In this document: piece by piece, positions 24,530-31,699 of the stretch
Position numbering within the stretch: the stretch's first letter is position 1
Layout: every line of letters begins with the position of its first letter
Source: Flavimobilis marinus
GTDB lineage: Bacteria; Actinomycetota; Actinomycetes; Actinomycetales; Cellulomonadaceae
Assembly: GCF_900113055.1 (NCBI RefSeq)
Contig: NZ_FONZ01000001.1
Coordinates: forward strand, 372,001-436,000
Length of the DNA stretch: 64,000 nt
Reading direction: 5' to 3'
Notes under the pieces: model-generated
The model's input: the letters and a program-made list of their open reading frames with translations, nothing else
Told to the model about the DNA's origin: nothing
Databases searched by the model: none
Translations under genes and position numbers: made by a program

Positions 24530-27500
24530 ATGAGTGCAGCTCTGAACGAGGACGCCTGGGAGCAGCTCGCCCTCGAGGTGCTGGCCGAGCCACTGATGTG
24601 GGAGCCCGTGCCCGGCGCTGCGATTGCCCCGGGGACCGGGGAGCGGGAGACGTGGGACGAGCTCGTCATCCCGTCCCGCCTGCGGGCAGCCATGCGCGCG
24701 CTCAATCCGGCCGTCCCGCGCGACTACCTCGACCAGGCCCTCGCCATGGTCCTCGCCCCGGCGTCGCAGGACGCCATCGCAGAGAACCAGCGGCTGCACG
24801 GCTTCCTCACCGAGGGTTTCCGTGGCCTGAGCTACATCGACGACGCCGGCCAGCAGCAGACCCCGACCATCCGGCTGGTCAGCGCGGAACCCAGCGAGAA
24901 TTCCTGGCTCGCCGTCAACCAGGTCACCGTGATCCGCGGCGACTACGAGCGGCGCTTCGACGTCGTCCTCTACCTCAACGGGCTGCCCGTGGCGATCATC
25001 GAGCTCAAGCGCGCCGGCGCCGCGCGCGCCGACGTCACCGCCGCTCACGCCCAGCTGCAGACCTACGTGCGCGAGTTCCCCCTCGCGTTCCGGTTCGCCG
25101 TGCTCGTCCTCGCCTCCGACGGCATCTCCGCCAAGTACGGCACGCCCTTCACGCCGCTGCACCACTTCGCGCCGTGGAACGTGACCGACGAGGGCGAGGT
25201 CGCGACGTCGGCCACGATGGCCGAGGGCGAGACCGCCCTGGACCTCGCCCTGCACGGCCTGTTCAACCAGGAGCGGTTCCTGCAGATCCTGCGCGGCTTC
25301 GTGGCCTTCGACGAGGGCGAGGCCGGGCTCGCCAAGCGCATCGCCAAGCCCCACCAGTACTTCGCCGTCACCAAGGCCGTCGGCACCACGGTCCAGGCGG
25401 TCGAGACCAACGGCAAGGCCGGCGTCGTCTGGCACACCCAGGGCTCGGGCAAGTCCATGGAGATGGAGCTGTACGCCGCCCACGTCATGCGCCACCCCAA
25501 GCTCAAGAACCCGACCATCGTGGTCGTCACCGACCGCAACGAGCTCGACGGCCAGCTCTTCGAGACGTTCAGCCAGAGCCTGCTCATCCCCGAGGCCCCC
25601 CAGCGTGTGCGCCGCCGCGAGGAGCTGCGCAGCGAGCTCAGCGGCCGCGCGTCCGGTGGCCTGTACTTCACCACCCTGCAGAAGTTCGGGCGCAGCCAGG
25701 CCGAGCGGGAAGCCGGCGCCGACCACCCGCTGCTGTCGGAGCGGTCCAACATCATCGTGATCGTCGACGAGGCCCACCGCAGCCACTACGACGACCTCGA
25801 CGGCTACGCGCGGCACCTGCGTGACGCCCTTCCGCACGCCACCCTGATCGCGTTCACCGGCACGCCCATCTCCTTCGCGGACCGCAACACGCGCGACGTG
25901 TTCGGGGACTACATCGACATCTACGACCTCACCCGCGCCGTCGAGGACGGGGCCACCGTTCCCGTCTACTTTGAGAGCCGGCTCGTCAAGGTGCAGATGG
26001 CCGCGGGCGTCAGCGAGGACGTCATCGACGCCGCTGCCGACGAGGTCACCGCCGGGCTCGACGACGTCGAGCGCGAACGCCTCGAGCAGTCCGTCGCGGT
26101 CATCAACGCCGTCTACGGCGCCCCGGAGCGCATCGCCATGCTCGCCGCGGACGTCGTCGAGCACTGGGAGTCCCGGCGGAGCGACATGGCGCGCGTGCTG
26201 GGCACCACCGAGCGACCGTCCGTGCCGGGAAAGGCGATGATCGTCGGCGCCACGCGAGAGATCTGCGCGCGGCTCTACGACGCGATCATCTCCCTGCGCC
26301 CCGACTGGCACTCCGACGAGCTGTCGGAGGGGCGCATCAAGGTCGTCTACTCCGGGACGGCCTCCGACGTGCCCCCGGTCTCCGCGCATGTGCGGCGCGA
26401 CTCGGCCAACGCCACCGTCAAGGCCCGGCTCAAGGACCCCGACGACGAGCTCGAGATCGTGATCGTCAAGGACATGATGCTCACCGGGTTCGACGCGCCG
26501 CCCCTGCACACGATCTACCTGGACCGCCCTCTCAAGGGCGCGCTCCTCATGCAGACCCTCGCCCGGGTCAACCGCACGTTCCGCGGCAAGCAGGACGGCC
26601 TGCTCGTCGCCTATGCGCCGCTCGCCGACAACCTCGCGAACGCGCTCGCGGAGTACACCGCGACCGATCAGGAGACCAAGCCCATCGGGCGGTCCGTGGA
26701 CGACGCGGTCGCGCTGACCGAGGAGCTCCTCGGGCGGGTGCGCGAGGTCCTGGCCGGGCACGACTGGCGGGCCCGGGCCGCGCGACCCGGCCCGCGCGCC
26801 TTCATCTCGGCCGTGAACTCGACGGTCAACTACCTGCGCGACCCCGCGACGCCGGGCAACAAGGTCACGGGCGACGACGAGACGCTCGGCGCTCAGTTCC
26901 GCCGTCTCGCGGGCCAGCTCGCGCGCGCCTGGGCCATTGCCGGGCGCGCAGACGAGCTCGCGCCGCTGCGCCCCGAGGTGCAGTTCTACGAAGAGGTGCG
27001 CGTGTGGATGGGCAAGTGGGACGCCGAGGACCGCCAGGCCCGCGGCGAACCCATCCCCGACGAGGTGCAGCGGCTGCTGAACCAGCTCGTCGCAGGTGCC
27101 GTCGTCTCGAGCGAGGTGCTCGACATCTACGGCGCGGCAGGGATGCCCCGGCCGTCCCTCAGCGAGCTCACGCCCGACTTCCTGGCGCGCACCCAGAGCG
27201 CCGAGCACCCACACCTAGCGATCGAGGCGCTGCGCAAGCTCGTCATGGAGGAGTCCCGGTCCGTCACGCGGCACAACCTGGTGCGCCAGCGTGCGTTCTC
27301 CGACCGGCTGGTCGAGCTGATGACCCGGTACACGAACCAGCAGCTGACCTCCGCAGAAGTCATCGCCGCCATGATCGAGCTCGCCAAGGAGATCGCCCAC
27401 GAGGCCGACCGCGGCAAGACATTCGACCCACCGCTCGACGAGGACCAGCTCGCCTTCTACGACGCGGTCGCGGCCAACGAGTCCGCGGTCGACGTGCAGG

Positions 27501-27718
27501 GCACGGACGTGCTCGCGCAGATCGCCCGTGAGCTCGTCGCCGTGATGCGCCGCGACGTCAAGACGGACTGGACGGTCCGCGACGATGTCAAGGCCAAGCT
27601 CCGGTCGTCGATCAAGCGCCTGCTCGTGAAGTACGACTACCCGCCGGACAAGCAGCCCGGGGCGATCAAGCTGGTCATGGAGCAGATGGAGACGATGGCG
27701 CACCGGATGGTGGCGTGA
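24530..27718 (+). CDS. hsdR: type I restriction endonuclease HsdR
   Basis: A 1062-residue motor and nuclease subunit. The PD-(D/E)XK nuclease is N-terminal, with RRFDVVLYLNGLPVAIIELKR at ~145-165. The SF2 helicase has Walker A HTQGSGKSMEM (~304), DEAHRSH (~413), TGTPISF and VNRTFRGKQDG, followed by the C-terminal helical domain that docks on HsdM. It translocates unmethylated DNA with ATP and cuts at a distance. The start is supported by AAGGAG. All catalytic residues appear intact, so the system is probably active. Confidence 0.95.
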   Translation: MSAALNEDAWEQLALEVLAEPLMWEPVPGAAIAPGTGERETWDELVIPSRLRAAMRALNPAVPRDYLDQALAMVLAPASQDAIAENQRLHGFLTEGFRGLSYIDDAGQQQTPTIRLVSAEPSENSWLAVNQVTVIRGDYERRFDVVLYLNGLPVAIIELKRAGAARADVTAAHAQLQTYVREFPLAFRFAVLVLASDGISAKYGTPFTPLHHFAPWNVTDEGEVATSATMAEGETALDLALHGLFNQERFLQILRGFVAFDEGEAGLAKRIAKPHQYFAVTKAVGTTVQAVETNGKAGVVWHTQGSGKSMEMELYAAHVMRHPKLKNPTIVVVTDRNELDGQLFETFSQSLLIPEAPQRVRRREELRSELSGRASGGLYFTTLQKFGRSQAEREAGADHPLLSERSNIIVIVDEAHRSHYDDLDGYARHLRDALPHATLIAFTGTPISFADRNTRDVFGDYIDIYDLTRAVEDGATVPVYFESRLVKVQMAAGVSEDVIDAAADEVTAGLDDVERERLEQSVAVINAVYGAPERIAMLAADVVEHWESRRSDMARVLGTTERPSVPGKAMIVGATREICARLYDAIISLRPDWHSDELSEGRIKVVYSGTASDVPPVSAHVRRDSANATVKARLKDPDDELEIVIVKDMMLTGFDAPPLHTIYLDRPLKGALLMQTLARVNRTFRGKQDGLLVAYAPLADNLANALAEYTATDQETKPIGRSVDDAVALTEELLGRVREVLAGHDWRARAARPGPRAFISAVNSTVNYLRDPATPGNKVTGDDETLGAQFRRLAGQLARAWAIAGRADELAPLRPEVQFYEEVRVWMGKWDAEDRQARGEPIPDEVQRLLNQLVAGAVVSSEVLDIYGAAGMPRPSLSELTPDFLARTQSAEHPHLAIEALRKLVMEESRSVTRHNLVRQRAFSDRLVELMTRYTNQQLTSAEVIAAMIELAKEIAHEADRGKTFDPPLDEDQLAFYDAVAANESAVDVQGTDVLAQIARELVAVMRRDVKTDWTVRDDVKAKLRSSIKRLLVKYDYPPDKQPGAIKLVMEQMETMAHRMVA

Positions 27719-27817
27719 TGAATCAACGGGCGGACGCGGTTGTCGGCCCGCAACTGATCGATGGCCTCGGACGTCGAACGTAACGTCGGCTGAAGGCTCC
27801 GAACTTGGAGGAAGACC

Positions 27818-28888
27818 GTGCAGAACGAATACGTGGTGCCCCGCCTGTACCCTTTCGACCCGGCCCTCGACAGGCTCGACCGCCAAGCGCTCATCTCTCT
27901 CGCTGTGACGACCGGGGTGGGCTACGCCCAAGAAGAGCTTCGGGAGTTGACGCGCAACGAGATCATCGACGCCATCATCGGCGCGCGTGTCACAGCCGAA
28001 GAAGAGGCCGAAGACGATCCGCAGGCCTACGAGCCGCGACTCGTGGCCTCGCCGACGCTTCCTTCCGGTTTCGAGATGGCCCCAGGGCGTTCGCTCCACG
28101 TCGTCTGGCACGACGACTGGCCTCACGCGGCACTGGCTCTCGCTCTGGACGACCCTGACGACAGCCTTGGCGCTGCGGAGCGCGAACGGGACGGTGACGT
28201 GGTGATGCGCATACTGGCCTCGAACCCGCCGGTTGTGGCTGCGCTGGAAGCAGGCGATGAGCGCCTCCCACTCGTGCGTCCGCTGTCGTGGCGGCAACTC
28301 TGCGAGCGGGCAGACGTGGACCTGCCAGACGGCTCACAGCGCGTCCCGGTGCGCGCGGCGAGAGCACTCCTTGCCGCCCTTGCAGACGAGATTGAGCGGC
28401 CCGGCGGGTTCTTTCTCGTTGCCGGGGACTGTCGAGCAGCCGAGCCCGCGACCGCCGTCGATGTTGCGGTGGTGCTGCAGCGCGCAACGCCCGAAGAGGC
28501 GCTCACCTGCGCCATGTGTGATGTCGAGTTGGATTCTTGGGAACTGCACTACTTCCGAGGTGAGCTTCGCGACATACAGCTCGATATCCAAGACCAGGTC
28601 GACGATGCCGCTGCACTCTGCGTTCGCTGCCACCGGTTGTCGCACAGCACCTCGCTCGAGGACTTCAGGAGAGCGCTGCTGTGGCCGCGGTGCCCGCAGT
28701 GCGGATCGGACGACGTGCGCGGCATCCAATACGGACTTCTCACCGTCCCGCCCGACCCAGAACGGTGGGTCATGGGTGGATGCGTCATGGGAGTGGTGAA
28801 CCCGCGATGGCACTGTGACGGTTGCGAAACCAGGTTCGGGATCTTCGTCGCAGGACCGCTCGGGCCGCAGGACCCGAGGCGGTACTGA
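27818..28888 (+). CDS. hypothetical zinc-cluster protein with HNH-like and zinc-ribbon motifs
   Basis: A 356-residue protein starting at a GTG behind GGAGGAAG, 99 bases after hsdR and on the same strand. The N-terminal half has no recognised domain. Near 231-276 there is CAMCDVELDSWELHYF, then CVRCHRLSH, an arrangement like a treble-clef HNH nuclease but with the usual HH-I block reduced to LHYFRGE. From ~293 to 340 CPQCGSDD and WHCDGCETRFG form a zinc ribbon. It may be a nucleic-acid-binding or degenerate HNH protein linked to the restriction locus; the function is unknown. Confidence 0.6.
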   Translation: MQNEYVVPRLYPFDPALDRLDRQALISLAVTTGVGYAQEELRELTRNEIIDAIIGARVTAEEEAEDDPQAYEPRLVASPTLPSGFEMAPGRSLHVVWHDDWPHAALALALDDPDDSLGAAERERDGDVVMRILASNPPVVAALEAGDERLPLVRPLSWRQLCERADVDLPDGSQRVPVRAARALLAALADEIERPGGFFLVAGDCRAAEPATAVDVAVVLQRATPEEALTCAMCDVELDSWELHYFRGELRDIQLDIQDQVDDAAALCVRCHRLSHSTSLEDFRRALLWPRCPQCGSDDVRGIQYGLLTVPPDPERWVMGGCVMGVVNPRWHCDGCETRFGIFVAGPLGPQDPRRY

Positions 28889-28965
28889 GCGGCGTCAGCA
28901 GACGCGCACGGTGCGGCGATCGCTCGACCCTGGGCAAATAGTCCGAGCGCTGCCATGCTGGGCCA

Positions 28966-29340
28966 ATGACGTCACTTCGCCCCACGGGCTATCGCAATTA
29001 CACCGCTGACGGCACCTACTGGACGGTGCGTAAGTCTGGAGACACGTTCTGGGTGCTGCGCATCGACCCCAGCGGCGGCGAATACACGACGGTGGAGGTG
29101 TGGGGCGGTTACCACCGAGCCGGAGCCGCCGGCGGCGCTGCAGCACAACTGGCCTACGGGCAGGCGATGCACGACGCGGGTGAGCGGTTTCGCTCGCTGC
29201 TTCACGACTCCCTCGAAGATGCAGGGCTCGGGGTGCCTGCCCCGTCGAAGCCGGCAGTTCCCCCCTCGCAGGCTCCCAAGACCGTCCACAGCGACGAAGA
29301 GCTCTCCGACGACGACCTGACGGGCGAGACTCCGAACTGA
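28966..29340 (+). CDS. hypothetical small soluble protein
   Basis: A 124-residue protein with an aromatic N-terminal half (GYRNYTADGTYWTVRKSGDTFWVLRID), a short helical middle and an acidic, Pro-rich tail. No signal peptide, membrane helix or known motif is visible. It has no good ribosome-binding site and could be translated from a very short leader. It follows the zinc-cluster gene on the same strand with a 77-base gap. Confidence 0.55.
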   Translation: MTSLRPTGYRNYTADGTYWTVRKSGDTFWVLRIDPSGGEYTTVEVWGGYHRAGAAGGAAAQLAYGQAMHDAGERFRSLLHDSLEDAGLGVPAPSKPAVPPSQAPKTVHSDEELSDDDLTGETPN

Positions 29341-29356
29341 CGGACACCCGCGGTGC

Positions 29357-29432
29357 CCGCGACTTCGTCAGCTGGTGCGCGACTTCGTCGGCTCCAACCG
29401 ACGAAGTCGCGACCGAACTGACGAAGTCGCGG
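29357..29432. repeat. nested intergenic palindrome (copy 2), very strong
   Basis: The outer 15-bp arms, CCGCGACTTCGTCAG (29357-29371) and its exact complement (29418-29432), enclose inner 14-bp arms, CGCGACTTCGTCGG (29378-29391) and its exact complement (29398-29411), with a 6-base loop. The motif GCGACTTCGTC thus occurs four times, twice in each orientation. It lies between the end of the 28966 gene and a GH3 pseudogene on the opposite strand. It may be a bidirectional terminator or a REP-like element. Confidence 0.75.
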
Positions 29433-29496
29433 CCCGGACGCGGCCGGACGCGGCCCGCCCAGCTGGGGTGCTGGGCGGGAGGTCCTCGTCGCGTGA

Positions 29497-29873
29497 CTAC
29501 GTCACCGTGAAGTCGGCGCGCAGCAGCACCTCGTCTCGGGACGACGGCCGACGAGCAGCTAGAACGCGCCCGGCTCGACGATTCGTCGGCCGGCGGCGTC
29601 GACGATCGTGCACGCCGACGCCGGGATCTCGAGCTCGACGTGTACCGACTCGCCCGGAGCGACCGACACCTGGCGGTAGCCCTTGAGCTCCTTGTCCGCC
29701 CACCTCACCGACGTGACGACGTCGGACACATATACCTAGATCGTCTCGAGCGCGGGTCGCTCCCCGGTGTTCGTCACCCGCGCACGCCCGTCGTCGGTAG
29801 CAGTCACGACCGGTGTCTCGACGACGAGGTCGGAGTACTCGACCGTCGTGTGGGAGCGGCCCTCGCCGAACAG
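29497..29873 (-). pseudogene. GH3 beta-glucosidase C-terminal fragment (two stops, one frameshift)
   Basis: Conceptual translation of the minus strand reads LFGEGRSHTTVEYSDL, then YVSDVVTSVRWADKELKGYR, QVSVAPGESVHVELEIPASA and RRIVEPGAF. This is the fibronectin-III-like end of a family 3 glycoside hydrolase. Two in-frame TAG codons interrupt it (before VYVSD and before LLVG), and a frameshift precedes the final SSRDEVLLRADFTVT. The catalytic domains are absent. It is a decayed remnant, truncated exactly where a different gene fragment begins. Confidence 0.85.
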
Positions 29874-29875
29874 TG

Positions 29876-30100
29876 CTCCCATTCAACGGTGCCGCGTGGG
29901 CGGCCGCTACCGCCGATGCGTACAACGCCGTGAAGCATGCGAACAGGACGCTCCCTGACCCGGTGGATCTAGCGAATCGGTGGCGCGAGAGCGTCCTCGT
30001 CTTCCGGATCTGGCTCGCCCTCGAACTGGGCGTCGAGCCGGACGCTCTGAAGGCCAGGGTCGAGCGTGATCGCCAGATCCACCCGTACGTCGCTGGCTAA
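29876..30100 (+). pseudogene. 3' remnant of a HEPN/ApeA-like gene
   Basis: From 29876 a frame reads FNGAAWAAATADAYNAVKHA, then NRTLPDPVDLANRWRES and VLVFRIWLALELGV and ends at a stop at 30100. The YNAVKHANR and LANRWRESVLVFRIW blocks recall the C-terminal end of HEPN-domain proteins of the ApeA type, which act in abortive phage defence. The 5' part is missing because the sequence runs straight into the GH3 fragment. The family call comes from motif memory and is moderate. Confidence 0.45.
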
Positions 30101-30103
30101 GCG

Positions 30104-30295
30104 TCAGCCTTCGAGTTCGCGCCTGATTTGCTCAGCGGCTCCGCGCAGCTGCTCGAGCGGCTCCCCGACAGTGGCCCAGACGATGTCGGCGTCCAGCTTG
30201 TAGTGAAGGTGACCGATGAGATCCCTCATGCGCGCGATATTTCGCCACGGGACGTCGTCGTGCACGGCCGTGAGGCCATCCGACAGCGCCTTCAC
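30104..30295 (-). CDS. shortened HepT-like HEPN toxin (DUF86), N-terminal half missing
   Basis: A 63-residue frame starting at a GTG that overlaps the antitoxin stop (GTGA). It matches only the second half of HepT: DVPWRNIARMRDLIGHLHYK contains the HEPN RX4H motif (RDLIGH), followed by LDADIVWATVGEPLEQL. Full-length HepT has ~110 residues with an N-terminal helix hairpin that is absent here. Intact HepT is an RNase toxin neutralised by AMPylation of a tyrosine close to the RX4H motif; here a tyrosine follows three residues after the His (HLHY, instead of HxY). It may be an inactive remnant or a minimal toxin. Confidence 0.6.
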   Translation of the reverse strand: MKALSDGLTAVHDDVPWRNIARMRDLIGHLHYKLDADIVWATVGEPLEQLRGAAEQIRRELEG

Positions 30296-30801
30296 AGCGG
30301 CACTGCTTCGGTGAGAGCCCGTGCCGCCACGTGCAGGGCCAGCGCGCTACGCGGGGCGACGTCGACCTTCTCCCGGAGCAGCGTCTCCAGCTCGTCCTGC
30401 AGCTCGAGGATCGGCATCAGGCCGCGCGTACGTACGTCGATGTCGACGAGCAGATCGATGTCTGACGTCGGGCCGTCGGTCCCCGCGGCCACCGATCCGA
30501 AGACCGCGAGGTTCGCAGCACCGTGCCGGTGCGCTGCGGCGAGAATCGCCCGCCGGTGGCGACGCAGCTTGGCCATGCGTTCGCTCCGTACGTCGAGTGA
30601 TCTGGCCTGCGGGCGAACTGTCAGTTCGAGGCCGAAGCCCATCGCGGCGAACAGTCGGTCCAGTGTCTCGACGGACGGTGAGGCGACACCTGCTTCGTAG
30701 CGAGAGATCGCGGGCTGCGATGTACCTGCGCGACGGGCGAGCGTGCCCTGGCTCATGCCTGCCCGCGATCGGGCGTCCCGAATCAGTGCTGCGGTGTCCA
30801 T
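30292..30801 (-). CDS. MntA-type antitoxin: HTH plus minimal nucleotidyltransferase
   Basis: A 169-residue protein. Residues ~5-55 are an XRE helix-turn-helix (MSQGTLARRAGTSQPAISRYEAG). Residues ~90-165 are a minimal nucleotidyltransferase with FGSVAAGTDGPTSDIDLLVD (Gly102-Ser103, Asp114, Asp116). In characterised pairs this enzyme transfers AMP to HepT to silence it, and here the HTH would add autorepression. ATG 30801 was chosen because it coincides with the predicted transcription start and is followed directly by the HTH. The GTG of the HepT-like gene overlaps its stop. Confidence 0.85.
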   Translation of the reverse strand: MDTAALIRDARSRAGMSQGTLARRAGTSQPAISRYEAGVASPSVETLDRLFAAMGFGLELTVRPQARSLDVRSERMAKLRRHRRAILAAAHRHGAANLAVFGSVAAGTDGPTSDIDLLVDIDVRTRGLMPILELQDELETLLREKVDVAPRSALALHVAARALTEAVPL

Positions 30802-30807
30802 GACACG

Positions 30808-30836
30808 ATCATACTGGTACAGGTATGACGGTGGAA
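30808..30836 (-). promoter_or_regulatory. leaderless promoter and operator of the MntA/HepT pair
   Basis: On the minus strand TTCCAC (30836-30831) lies 17 bases from a near-consensus TATGAT (30813-30808), giving a start of transcription at about the ATG at 30801. An imperfect 18-bp palindrome, CATAC-nn-GTAC-nn-GTATG (30810-30827), covers the -10 box and spacer and is a likely operator for the HTH of the antitoxin. Confidence 0.6.
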
Positions 30837-30866
30837 TAGGTGTCGTCGCGCAGCGTTGCACCCACC

Positions 30867-31637
30867 ATGAACCCCCGTATCAAGGTCGACGTGTGGTCCG
30901 ACATCGCCTGCCCGTGGTGCTACATCGGCAAGCGCCGCCTGGAGAAGGCGATCACGCTCACGGAGGCAGACATCGACGTCGAGTACCACTCGTTCGAGCT
31001 CGCCCCGGACACCCCGCACGACTTCGAGGGCCCGATCGCCCAGTTCTTCTCGGAGCGCAAGGGGGTCTCTCCGGCGCAGGCCGAGCAGATGTTCGCCCAG
31101 GTCACGCAGATCGCCGCGGGCGAGGACCTCGCGTTCGACTACCCGGCGGTCCGGCACACCAAGACCCTCAAGGCTCACGAGCTGCTGCACCACGCCAAGG
31201 TCAAGGGGCTGCAGTACGAGATGAAGGAGCGCCTGCTCAAGGCGTACTTCACCGAGGGCGTTCCCGTGGGGCGCCTCGACGAGCTCGTCCGGCTCGCTGA
31301 GGAGGTCGGCCTGGACGGCGCCGAGGTCCGCACGGCCCTCGAGGCCGGCGACCACGCCGACGACGTCGCCGCCGACATGGCCCAGGCCCGCGCCTACGGG
31401 ATCAACGGCGTGCCGTTCTTCGTGATCGACGGCCGCTACGGCGTCTCCGGCGCGCAGGAGCCAAGCGTCCTCGCGTCGGTGTTCGCCCAGGCGCTCGCGG
31501 AGCGCGGCTCGCTCGTCACGCCGGAGGCGACCTCGGGCGCTGGGCACGACCACGCGGACCACGCGGAACATGACCACAGCCACGACGTCGACGACGACCT
31601 CTGCGCGGACGGCACCTGCGCCGTCCCGTCCCGCTGA
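30867..31637 (+). CDS. frnE: DsbA-family oxidoreductase, FrnE type, with His-rich tail
   Basis: A 256-residue thioredoxin-fold protein with the active site SDIACPWCYIGKRRLEKA near residue 15 and the cis-proline loop GINGVPFFVIDGRYGVSGAQ. The family acts on disulphides in the cytosol; no signal peptide is present. The last ~40 residues are a His/Asp-rich stretch (GHDHADHAEHDHSHD) ending in a CADGTC pair, which probably binds metal. ATG 30867 was preferred to 30840 because the domain starts immediately after it. It diverges from the toxin-antitoxin pair by 65 bases. Confidence 0.88.
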   Translation: MNPRIKVDVWSDIACPWCYIGKRRLEKAITLTEADIDVEYHSFELAPDTPHDFEGPIAQFFSERKGVSPAQAEQMFAQVTQIAAGEDLAFDYPAVRHTKTLKAHELLHHAKVKGLQYEMKERLLKAYFTEGVPVGRLDELVRLAEEVGLDGAEVRTALEAGDHADDVAADMAQARAYGINGVPFFVIDGRYGVSGAQEPSVLASVFAQALAERGSLVTPEATSGAGHDHADHAEHDHSHDVDDDLCADGTCAVPSR

Positions 31638-31699
31638 GCCCAGCGCCGGGGGCGCCGCACGCACAGCCCGCGCGGGCGGCGTCAGCCGCGGATGCTTGA

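Noticed and set aside
24392-27214. A 940-codon open frame on the minus strand
   Set aside because: It is the antisense shadow of hsdR; its residues are dominated by Arg/Ala/Val/Gly/Asp/Glu runs with no domain and it follows the third-position GC bias of the real gene.
11500-31000. Prophage or integrative element as the origin of the defence island
   Set aside because: No integrase, phage structural gene, transposase or att-like duplicated tRNA end is visible in the window; the island may still be acquired but the vehicle is not seen.
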